In this document: positions 8,565 to 15,159 of the stretch, piece by piece
How positions within the stretch are numbered: the first letter of the stretch is position 1
How the letters are laid out: every line of letters starts with the position of its first letter
Source: JACPKO01 sp964406775
GTDB taxonomy: Bacteria; Patescibacteriota; Microgenomatia; Daviesbacterales; UBA10151
Direction: 5' to 3'
Assembly (NCBI GenBank): GCA_964406775.1
Contig: CAYOSW010000001.1
Location: 26,070-90,069, forward strand
Length of the DNA stretch: 64,000 nt
The notes under the pieces: model-generated
What the model saw: the letters and a program-made list of their open reading frames with translations, nothing else
Databases searched by the model: none
Told to the model about the DNA's origin: nothing
Made by a program: the position numbers and the translations under genes

Positions 8565-9296
8565 TCACCCCTCATTTAAAACAAAGAGGCTGTCGAAGCT
8601 GTAAACTCCTTTCTTGTCTTTTATGAATTCCGCTGCCATTACCGCGCCTTCGGCATATCCGCGTCTGGAATGATTTTGGACGGAAAGCGTTATTGAATCG
8701 GCATCGGAATCAAATGTAACTTCGTGCATTCCGGGATTTCTCCCGCCTCTTAAGGAAGCGAAATGAAGTTCGTCCTCTTCAATTTTCCTGTCCAGTCTTC
8801 CCGTTTCCAGTTTCTTCTTTTCCGGAAAATTGGCCATTATTATTTCCGCTGTTTTAAAAGCCGTTCCCGAAGGACTGTCTTTTTTGCCTTTATGGTGGAT
8901 TTCAGTGCCGAAGACGTCATAATTTCCGTATTTGGAGGCGAGTTTGCCCGCAGTTTCGACCAATTTAAAGAAGATGTTTGTTCCGATTGCAAAATTCTGG
9001 CCGTAAATCAGCCCCGTTCCGGCATTATTAACGAGCTCTTCCACCTCCGATATTCTGTCGTACCAGCCTGAAGTTCCGACAACCATATTTTTTCCGAATT
9101 CTAAAACTTTTTTAATATTATCGATGGCAACTTCGGGTGAGGAAAAATCAATTACAACGTCGCAGTCTTTTATTCCTTCCGCGTCCCAACCCTTTGATTC
9201 CGAACTGATTGAACTAATTTCGTGATTTCCTCCGGACTTTACAATCTCTTCAATTTCCCGTCCCATATTTCCGTAACCTATCAATGCAATTTTCAT
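8565..9296 (-). CDS. dapB: 4-hydroxy-tetrahydrodipicolinate reductase DapB
   Basis: 243 residues, the NAD(P)H-dependent second committed step of diaminopimelate synthesis. The Rossmann loop GYGNMGREI is at residues 7-15. The catalytic block EIHHKGKKDSPSGTA carries the conserved His-His and Lys of the family. Length is slightly below the usual 260-270. It begins two bases after the lysC stop, and its own stop lies within the first codons of the longer possible dapA frame. Confidence 0.93.
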   Translation of the reverse strand: MKIALIGYGNMGREIEEIVKSGGNHEISSISSESKGWDAEGIKDCDVVIDFSSPEVAIDNIKKVLEFGKNMVVGTSGWYDRISEVEELVNNAGTGLIYGQNFAIGTNIFFKLVETAGKLASKYGNYDVFGTEIHHKGKKDSPSGTAFKTAEIIMANFPEKKKLETGRLDRKIEEDELHFASLRGGRNPGMHEVTFDSDADSITLSVQNHSRRGYAEGAVMAAEFIKDKKGVYSFDSLFVLNEG

Positions 9297-9298
9297 AT

Positions 9299-10117
9299 TT
9301 ATCTTTCTGCCTCCATATCGGTTATAACCAGCGTACCACGGGCACCTGTATTAAAAGTATTCCGCACTAAAACGGGTATGCCGGAATTCATAACCGGCGT
9401 CAGGCAATCGGGATGGAGTACTTTGGCGCCGTTTTTTGCCATCTCAATCATATGATCTATCATAATTTTCTCCAAAGTCCGCGCTTCCCGGTGGAACTTC
9501 GGATCGTGAGTCATAACACCGTCAACATCCGTCCAGTTCTCGTAAATCTCCGCACCAACTCCGCGGGCTATTATAGCACCTGTGATATCCGATCCTCCTC
9601 TTGGAAAGGTCGTTAGGTTATCCTCCAAATCAAGTCCGTAAAAACCGGGGATTACAACTTTGCCTAGGGCCTTACCCAGGATAATTCCAATTAGCGAATA
9701 GGAGATTTCATTAACGGATCCGTCCGGGTTTATTCTGATTAGCTCGGTTGCGTCGACAAAATCGGCCTTTAATAAGTCAGCCAGCATACGGGCAGCCAGC
9801 CATTCCCCTCTTGAGGCACGGCAGGAAGGGTTGTTGAAATTAAGAGTGAAGGCCTCGAACGCTTCCGCCAGACTCGCTTCAATATCTCTCCAGCCCAAAA
9901 TCCGTCCCTCCTCAAGGAATCTTCTCTCGACAGCACCCCAGTTTGCCTCTAAGAGATTGTCGGTTATCTTCCCCGGATATTTCTCGTTCTTTCCCGGTGC
10001 CGAGACGACAATAAATTGCCTGGAAGGATCGGAATTAATAATTTGCATTACCTGGCGGATTGAAGCGGCATCAGCCATAGACGATCCGCCGAACTTTGCA
10101 ACAATTGGCTTATTCAT
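9299..10117 (-). CDS. lysC: Aspartate kinase lacking ACT regulatory domains
   Basis: 272 residues that cover only the amino-acid kinase domain. KFGGSSMADA is at the N-terminus, RGEWLAARML in the substrate region, FPRGGSDITGA and YENWTDVDGVMTHDP in the ATP site, and MAKNGAKVLHPD close to the end. Usual aspartate kinases run to 400-450 residues with two ACT domains that bind lysine or threonine; here the protein ends after a short tail, so classical feedback inhibition is not expected. It is the first gene of the lysine operon. The promoter is TTGACC, 17 bases, TATCAT, then 8 bases to the ATG. Confidence 0.9.
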   Translation of the reverse strand: MNKPIVAKFGGSSMADAASIRQVMQIINSDPSRQFIVVSAPGKNEKYPGKITDNLLEANWGAVERRFLEEGRILGWRDIEASLAEAFEAFTLNFNNPSCRASRGEWLAARMLADLLKADFVDATELIRINPDGSVNEISYSLIGIILGKALGKVVIPGFYGLDLEDNLTTFPRGGSDITGAIIARGVGAEIYENWTDVDGVMTHDPKFHREARTLEKIMIDHMIEMAKNGAKVLHPDCLTPVMNSGIPVLVRNTFNTGARGTLVITDMEAER

Positions 10118-10125
10118 ATTACGGA

Positions 10126-10154
10126 ATGATACCTTCAGCTCGGTGCGTGGTCAA
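10126..10154 (-). promoter_or_regulatory. Promoter of the lysine operon
   Basis: On the minus strand TTGACC is followed by exactly 17 bases and TATCAT, and the lysC ATG follows 8 bases later. The spacing is optimal for a housekeeping sigma factor and predicts a leaderless or nearly leaderless mRNA. Because it lies downstream of the terminator at 10226-10263, the operon does not need read-through from the RNA element upstream. Confidence 0.6.
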
Positions 10155-10184
10155 AAAATCCTGAAGTTTGTACAATTTACAAGT

Positions 10185-10208
10185 AATTTGTTAAATATTT
10201 AACAAATT
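10185..10208. promoter_or_regulatory. 24-bp perfect palindrome, candidate operator of the lysine operon
   Basis: The segment reads AATTTGTTAAAT followed by its exact reverse complement ATTTAACAAATT. It is centred about 45 bases upstream of the -35 box of the lysC promoter, and on the other side about 30 bases from the terminator of the preceding RNA element. A gap-free 12-bp dyad is a typical binding site for a dimeric regulator; upstream of the -35 it would suit an activator. The AT-rich composition means it could also serve as an UP-like element. Confidence 0.5.
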
Positions 10209-10225
10209 TAGGCTGATTTTGGGGT

Positions 10226-10263
10226 AAAAAAAGAGCCAGATACCTGTAATAGCAAATGGCTCT
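10226..10263 (-). terminator. Intrinsic terminator of the candidate RNA gene
   Basis: On the minus strand AGAGCCA pairs with TGGCTCT across an 18-nt loop, and the second arm runs into seven consecutive T. An overlapping alternative helix, CAAAT with ATTTG, would sequester the first arm and compete with termination. No counterpart T-run exists on the plus strand, so termination is directional. Confidence 0.65.
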
Positions 10264-10535
10264 TCTATCTATTTGTTGTACCAATTACCTATATCTTTCC
10301 CTAAGGCACGTTACTCTTAAGGTCCGAACAGCAATTACACACTGTGTTCCGGTAAGTTCCGCAAACCCCTAGATAGCCGGGGTGTGCTCCGCAAGCTTTC
10401 CCGATCGATATCATCTGACTTCTAACACTTTACCGATCTATGGTACTTAAACAGAAAATTAATTTCCGGGTTTGTGGTCCCCTTTGTCTCTTTCCTGCTC
10501 AAACGGAGCTAACCCCATTTTACTCATTTGTATAG
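10226..10535 (-). ncRNA. Candidate structured RNA of unknown class between lexA and the lysine operon
   Basis: About 300 bases contain no long ORF but several hairpins: CCGAACAG with CTGTGTTCCGG (10324-10352), CCCC-TAGATAGCC-GGGG (about 10366-10382), and the terminator helix. Upstream on the minus strand there are TTGACT (10542-10547), TATACA and TAAAAT boxes that could start a transcript near the GGGGTTAGCTCC segment. Since lysC has its own promoter further down, this is more likely an independent RNA than a leader, though an attenuator role remains possible. I could not match it to RNase P RNA, tmRNA, 6S RNA, SRP RNA, a lysine riboswitch or a T-box by their conserved motifs. Confidence 0.45.
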
Positions 10536-10616
10536 TTAGAAAGTCAATATACTGGATGTTGTGTTAAAAGAATGATTAGACTACTAAATTAACGAGAGTT
10601 CAATTGTAATAAGGTG

Positions 10617-10778
10617 TCAATTGCTTTTTTGTAATTCTTTTGCTACTAATTCAGCTACTGCACAATCACTTAGAATATCTTCATACGCAATAGTCTTATT
10701 AGACAGATTATAAAAAAAGTTCGCAGCATCTTTAACCTCAGTATTATTTTTCAAGATTTCTATTAGAGAAAAATCCAT
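10617..10778 (-). CDS. Small protein of 53 residues, unknown
   Basis: An ATG-to-TGA frame of 53 codons lies between the RNA element and lexA. It begins MDFSLIEILKNNTEV and ends AELVAKELQKSN; composition is helical, charged and without membrane segments, more protein-like than the other frames of this stretch. A perfect TATAAT ends six bases before the ATG, matching the leaderless arrangement seen for many genes here. No family is recognised. It could be a small DNA-binding or regulatory protein, but that is only a guess from its neighbourhood. Confidence 0.5.
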   Translation of the reverse strand: MDFSLIEILKNNTEVKDAANFFYNLSNKTIAYEDILSDCAVAELVAKELQKSN

Positions 10779-10802
10779 AAGAGAATTATATCAATGTGTG
10801 TT

Positions 10803-11423
10803 TTATTCGAATCTGCGGATAACACCGACGCATTTTCCCTGGATTTGGACTTCGCCCGTATTTACGTAAATCGGTTCCATAGCGGAGTTCGCCGGCTCCA
10901 GACGGATCCTATTGGGCTCGCGGAAGAATTTCTTCAAGGTCGCGAGCCCGGAATCCAGTAACGCAACCACTATGTCTCCGTCTGCGGCTGAGTTCTGCTC
11001 TTCGATAATAACGTAATCACCGTCCAAAATTCCGGATTCAATCATTGAGTCGCCTTTTACCTGCAGAACATAAGATTTCTTTTTATCCGAAATCATATGC
11101 GGTGCAACATTCACGGTTGCTCCGGGATCGGTGTAGGGCATAATAGGCTGGCCGGCCGCAATATATCCAAGTAAAGGCAGCTCTATAGTACGGGGTTTAA
11201 TATTAAATTCATCTAGAAGTTCAATTCCGCGTACGGTTCCTTCAAATTTCCTTATTGCACCTTTTTTAACAAGCGCCATCAGGTGTTCGTGAACGGTTGC
11301 AAGAGAGGAAAGGCCCATCGCCTCAGCAATTTCGCCTAAAGTGGGGGAGTAACCGTATTTATCAATATATTCCCTTACGAAATTTAAAATATCTTTTTGT
11401 CTTTTGTAGAGTACTGCTGGCAT
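10803..11423 (-). CDS. lexA: SOS repressor LexA
   Basis: 206 residues with an N-terminal winged helix (1-66; recognition region SPTLGEIAEAMGLSS) and a C-terminal S24-type self-cleaving domain. The scissile pair is Ala90-Gly91 in GYIAAGQP, the nucleophile Ser126 in GDSM, and the general-base Lys164 in ATLKKF, with normal spacing. It should repress DNA-damage genes and autocleave on RecA activation. uvrB, uvrA and uvrC lie 4-14 kb downstream. I could not recognise a shared operator by eye in front of lexA, uvrA and uvrB, so the binding site in this lineage remains open. Confidence 0.95.
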   Translation of the reverse strand: MPAVLYKRQKDILNFVREYIDKYGYSPTLGEIAEAMGLSSLATVHEHLMALVKKGAIRKFEGTVRGIELLDEFNIKPRTIELPLLGYIAAGQPIMPYTDPGATVNVAPHMISDKKKSYVLQVKGDSMIESGILDGDYVIIEEQNSAADGDIVVALLDSGLATLKKFFREPNRIRLEPANSAMEPIYVNTGEVQIQGKCVGVIRRFE

Positions 11424-11435
11424 TTGAGTAAAAAT

Positions 11436-11465
11436 ACTTTACCAAACAGAACCCGAATGTGTCAA
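11436..11465 (-). promoter_or_regulatory. Probable lexA promoter
   Basis: Minus strand: a consensus TTGACA, 18 bases, then TAAAGT, followed 12 bases later by the lexA ATG. The spacer contains GGGTTCTGTTTGG, a plausible place for an operator, but it is not a clear dyad. Confidence 0.5.
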
Positions 11466-11529
11466 GCGCATCAATCTATATCAAAATTAATTTTACCGAA
11501 GAATCAGCATATTTCTTTTACTCTAATAA

Positions 11530-11565
11530 CCTATAGTTGTAAAATACAGCTGCTTTTTTTATAAT
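11530..11565 (+). promoter_or_regulatory. CYATAG-box promoter in front of an unknown gene
   Basis: CCTATAG (11530-11536), TTGTAA, a 17-base spacer, TATAAT (11560-11565), then 7 bases to the ATG. The CCTATAG box lies 23 bases upstream of the -10, almost the same distance as in four other promoters of this window (24 bases), which suggests shared control. Confidence 0.5.
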
Positions 11566-11572
11566 CACTGTT

Positions 11573-11992
11573 ATGGAAGTTTACAGGTATTGGACATCAG
11601 GCAAGCTTGCGGAAGCGAGATCTGCAGGAAAAATTGAAAGTAATTATCCGAGGACTTTTCCGAGGTTTCCTCGTCATATCTTTGTATTACCCGAAAATCC
11701 CTTGGCTTGGGGTACGGAGAATATGAGGAAGTTGGTTTGGAATGTGAATTTAAATCACAGACGCAGATCAGATGATCAACTGGTTCTTTTAAGATTCAAC
11801 ATAGCTGAAGATGATCCTGCAGTATTCATACGTGACTTATACGATTGGGATTGGCAGCCTATTGCTACTCATAAACCGGCAATGTTTCAATTTCCTGAAA
11901 TTATTGTTCCTACACCGATTCCTATTGAATTCGTTACTCAAATTCAGGTTCCTATTGAGCTGGATCGAAACCCCTCCATTAGTTTATGGTAA
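11573..11992 (+). CDS. Unknown 139-residue protein
   Basis: No family recognised. The protein is soluble, rich in Trp, Arg and Pro (for example FPRFPRHIFVLPENPLAW in the first third) and has a C-terminal third with repeated P-I-P-I and QVPIELDR strings, perhaps an extended beta segment. It has no signal peptide or membrane segment. It stands alone behind a clear promoter with the CCTATAG box and a TATAAT seven bases before the ATG. An adjacent short overlapping frame downstream is a shadow. Confidence 0.65.
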   Translation: MEVYRYWTSGKLAEARSAGKIESNYPRTFPRFPRHIFVLPENPLAWGTENMRKLVWNVNLNHRRRSDDQLVLLRFNIAEDDPAVFIRDLYDWDWQPIATHKPAMFQFPEIIVPTPIPIEFVTQIQVPIELDRNPSISLW

Positions 11993-12040
11993 GAAATTTA
12001 TATATTTGCCAAATAAATAATTTCTGCTATTATTTGTTTG

Positions 12041-12877
12041 ATGAATTACCAGATTGGTATTATCGGGTACGGGATTGTAGGTCAGGCTGTTGAGTACGGA
12101 TTCCGCGGGGAAGATATTCATATCTACGATAAGTTTAAAGATTACCTGTCTCTTCCTGAGGTTTGCGCAAAGTCTGAGTTTATCTTTGTATCTGTTCCCA
12201 CTCCGATTATGGAGAATGAATCGGGAATTGATTTATCGATTGTTGAAGAAGTAGTGGGGGAGATAGCCAAAGAAGTAGAAGGAACCGACAAAATCGTTAT
12301 TTTAAAATCGACGATAGTCCCCGGCACAACAGCGGCTTTACAGAAAAAATATCCTGAAGTTAATTTTTGTTTTAACCCTGAATTTTTGACGGAAGCAAAT
12401 TTTTTAGAAGATTTTGTTAAATCAGACCGATGTGTGGTCGGTTCATCCAACGATTTAACCTCAAGAAGGGTAATTTCTCTTTATAAAAAACATTTTCCCC
12501 ATATGCCGATGTTTCAGACCGATCCGACGACAGCCGAGATGGTTAAATATATGGCCAATTGTTACCTTGCAAGTAAAGTTATTTTTGCCAACGAAATGTT
12601 TGATATCTGCGAGAAACTCGGAATTAAGTATGAGGAAGTTAAGAAACTAGTCGTTGCTGACCATAGGATTTTTGACTCTCATTTAGATATAACAACAGCA
12701 CGCGGATTCGGCGGAAAATGTTTCCCTAAGGATTTACTCGCACTTCGTGCAATGGCGAAGGAAAAGGGCGTTGATACTTCGATTTTAGACGCGGTTTGGA
12801 AGAAAAATACCTCAATCCGCAAAGTCCGCGATTGGGAAGAAATCCCCGGGGCTGTAACAAAAGTTAAAAAAGATTAA
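12041..12877 (+). CDS. Short nucleotide-sugar dehydrogenase (UDP-glucose/GDP-mannose dehydrogenase family)
   Basis: The N-terminal NAD domain (IGIIGYGIVGQAVEYGF), STIVPGTTA and CFNPEFLTEANFLEDF match UGDH-type enzymes, as do Lys170 and Asn174 in MVKYMAN and the catalytic cysteine Cys228 in GFGGKCFPKDL. At 278 residues the protein ends just after the central domain and lacks the C-terminal nucleotide-binding domain of the usual 420-450-residue enzymes. It may oxidise a sugar nucleotide to a uronic acid for surface glycans. I chose the ATG one codon after a possible TTG because an extended -10 (TGC-TATTAT) ends seven bases before it. Confidence 0.85.
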   Translation: MNYQIGIIGYGIVGQAVEYGFRGEDIHIYDKFKDYLSLPEVCAKSEFIFVSVPTPIMENESGIDLSIVEEVVGEIAKEVEGTDKIVILKSTIVPGTTAALQKKYPEVNFCFNPEFLTEANFLEDFVKSDRCVVGSSNDLTSRRVISLYKKHFPHMPMFQTDPTTAEMVKYMANCYLASKVIFANEMFDICEKLGIKYEEVKKLVVADHRIFDSHLDITTARGFGGKCFPKDLLALRAMAKEKGVDTSILDAVWKKNTSIRKVRDWEEIPGAVTKVKKD

Positions 12878-12958
12878 ATTCTTTTTATATCCTACCCTGT
12901 AGCTATAACTTCACTTCAAAAAAATAATTTCGATAGTTCGGGCTGGAGCCAAGATAGG

Positions 12959-13483
12959 TTAAGGTTTATCTGCAGGTGCCGGTGGTTGAGCAGGAGCAGG
13001 AGGAGGAGCTGCCGGGGCCGCGGGCTGCATTGAAGTAACCGAAGCGCTGGTATCTATTCCCATCGGATTTTCCTGAGCTGCCGGAGCTACGGGTGCTGCA
13101 GGAGCTGCTCCGACACCTTTTTTCTGCATAATATTTTTTACTTCCTGGACGATTTGATCGGGAGTATAGGCGGCTTTAACTAAATATCCGTCCGCGCCGA
13201 GTTCGAATCCCTGTTTAATAACCGCATCCTGCCCTAGATTAGTTAAAAGTACGACGACTAAATTTTTGGTATTGGCGTTCTGGCGGATATTCTGGAGAAT
13301 CTGGAGTCCGTTAATATCGGGAAGCATTATATCGAGTAAAGCAAGATCGTAAGCGTTTCGGGTTAATGCTGTTAAGCCTTCCTGGCCAGTGCCGAATGCA
13401 TCCGTAGAGAATCCCGAAAGATCAAGCTGGCGCTTGAATAAATCACGGATAAATTCTTCGTCTTCTACTAAAAGTACCTTCAT
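12959..13483 (-). CDS. Response regulator receiver protein with Pro/Ala-rich tail
   Basis: 174 residues. A CheY-like receiver covers 1-122: acidic pocket Glu7-Asp8, phosphoacceptor Asp51 (ALLDIMLP), Thr81 and Lys103. Instead of a DNA-binding output domain there is a roughly 50-residue tail made mostly of Ala and Pro, so output is probably by protein-protein contact. It follows the histidine kinase gene by 44 bases on the same strand and is its likely partner, although it also has its own TAGAAT box (TGT-extended) six bases before the ATG. Confidence 0.9.
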   Translation of the reverse strand: MKVLLVEDEEFIRDLFKRQLDLSGFSTDAFGTGQEGLTALTRNAYDLALLDIMLPDINGLQILQNIRQNANTKNLVVVLLTNLGQDAVIKQGFELGADGYLVKAAYTPDQIVQEVKNIMQKKGVGAAPAAPVAPAAQENPMGIDTSASVTSMQPAAPAAPPPAPAQPPAPADKP

Positions 13484-13527
13484 AAATTGATTCTAACAGA
13501 TACGTCAACCCGAAACTATCAATGATT

Positions 13528-15030
13528 TTATATTCTTTTAGTCAAAAGGTTGATATCAAAAGTTTCGGCTACTGCGGGCAAGGAGAATGAAAAAGTTGAC
13601 CCTTTTCCGATCCCCTCAGATTCCGCCCAGATTTTACCGTTATGAAGCTCAACTATCGCTTTTGATAAATAAAGACCGAGACCGTTGCCTTTTGAGGCTT
13701 GCTCGGCAGCTCCTCCCTGGACTCTGAAAAATTTAGTAAACAGATGCTTAAGCGATTCAGGGGGAATTCCCTTACCTGTATCCTTAATATGAGTTATCAC
13801 CATCTCATCTTTGGTGTCAATCCAAACCTCAATTTTTCCCTGTGGTTCAGTATAATTTATGGCGTTTGATATCAGATTGTTTAATACCTCATTAATCCGT
13901 ACGAGATCAACCTCAACTGAAGGCGTTTTTGTCTTAGGTTCATCCATAATGAGCTGAATCCTCTTTTCTTCCGCCCGGTGCTGAAATGTGTCAACCTGGG
14001 TTTTAACGTTTGTGACCCAATCTAAAACTTGGGTATTCAAGCTCATAGCTCCCCGTTCAACACGCGCAACCGATAAAAGATTTTCGACAAGTCCGCTCAG
14101 CTGCTGAGTTGAAGTATTAATCCTCCTAATAAACATTAACTGGTCTTCAGCAAGTTTATTTTGATTTTCGTTTAAGAAAACGGAGATGTAGCCTTTTATT
14201 GAGGTCAGAGGAGTGCGGAGTTCGTGGGCCGCCATAGAAACAAAATCCAACTTCATAGATTCCAGCTGTTTTTCCTGGCTTTTGTCGTGCAGAACAATTA
14301 CGATTGACGTATCGATTGATTGGCCTAGCGGAGGTTGGAAAACGCTCATATCGGCGTAAGTTTGTTTATTGATATTACTGACCACCCTTGCTTCCTGGAT
14401 GTAAAAGATTTTAGTTTCAGGATTGTCGTTTTTAATTGTTCCGTATTTGACAGGCAATATTTCCTGGTTTGTCTTATCGTAAAATCTTATAAATTGGTCA
14501 ATTCTGCGTCCTACAGCATCTGTCTTTTGAATACCTGTAAGGAATTGAGCTGCGGTATTTAAGTGTTTAACTTCATATCTAAGATTTAAGATGATCACAG
14601 GATCAATAACTTCGGAAATTGAGGTTTCAAGTAAATTTATCTGAGCATTAAGGTCTTCTTTCAGTATCGAAATATCCGAAGCTTCGTTATTAAGTTCATT
14701 ATTAATCTTATCCAGATGGTCGAAGATATCTTTAAATTCCCCCGTGCGGTATTCCGGGGCTATCGGTTTGTAGCTTTTGCTGAAGATTGAAAATATTGCG
14801 GGTGCAATCAATCTGAGTGATTTGAGAAATTTATCACTGAGATAAAAGTAAGTTATGGTTCCCGAAATTCCCAGGAAAAGTACGGCTATTACGACCGTAA
14901 GTAGGTATTGTCCTAAAGAATTTAAAATAGTTGTATAAAGGCTTAAGTACCACGCAACGCACAACAGGGCTGCCGGAGGTAGAGAAAAAAGGGATAGAAG
15001 GAGGATCAGTTTCAGTTTACTGCCGGGCAT
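13528..15030 (-). CDS. Membrane sensor histidine kinase
   Basis: 500 residues: two membrane segments (about 7-30 and 41-64) with almost no external loop, a helical linker, a PAS-like domain (about 133-255), the dimerisation/phosphoacceptor domain with His269 in AAHELRTPLTSIKG, and a HATPase domain with N box (LISNAIN, about 386), G1 (DTGKGIPP, 417) and G2 (KGNGLGLYL, 448). The near absence of an extracytoplasmic domain suggests it senses the membrane or a cytoplasmic ligand through PAS. A TGC-extended GATAAT box ends seven bases before the ATG. It forms a two-component pair with the receiver protein downstream. Confidence 0.93.
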   Translation of the reverse strand: MPGSKLKLILLLSLFSLPPAALLCVAWYLSLYTTILNSLGQYLLTVVIAVLFLGISGTITYFYLSDKFLKSLRLIAPAIFSIFSKSYKPIAPEYRTGEFKDIFDHLDKINNELNNEASDISILKEDLNAQINLLETSISEVIDPVIILNLRYEVKHLNTAAQFLTGIQKTDAVGRRIDQFIRFYDKTNQEILPVKYGTIKNDNPETKIFYIQEARVVSNINKQTYADMSVFQPPLGQSIDTSIVIVLHDKSQEKQLESMKLDFVSMAAHELRTPLTSIKGYISVFLNENQNKLAEDQLMFIRRINTSTQQLSGLVENLLSVARVERGAMSLNTQVLDWVTNVKTQVDTFQHRAEEKRIQLIMDEPKTKTPSVEVDLVRINEVLNNLISNAINYTEPQGKIEVWIDTKDEMVITHIKDTGKGIPPESLKHLFTKFFRVQGGAAEQASKGNGLGLYLSKAIVELHNGKIWAESEGIGKGSTFSFSLPAVAETFDINLLTKRI

Positions 15031-15159
15031 TTTCTCTATTATCGCACAAATTTAAGCGCTCTTGTGGAAGGTTTTTAGCTGAATTGTTCGGGTTTTTTGT
15101 GGTATTATTCTTATACTTGCTCAGGATTTATTGGTTAACAGCCTCATAAAGTATTTATT

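Noticed and set aside
8540..8575. Longer N-terminus of DapA
   Set aside because: Family alignments from memory begin at the internal methionine, and the purine-rich site fits that start.
10226..10535. Lysine riboswitch, T-box, RNase P RNA, tmRNA or group I intron
   Set aside because: Isolated strings look suggestive (AAGAGTAACG, AGGAAAG, AAGATATAG) but the conserved cores (GCCGAAG of the lysine riboswitch, AGGGTGGNACC of T-boxes, the P4 strands of RNase P, the tRNA-like end of tmRNA, the P7 partner of group I introns) are missing.
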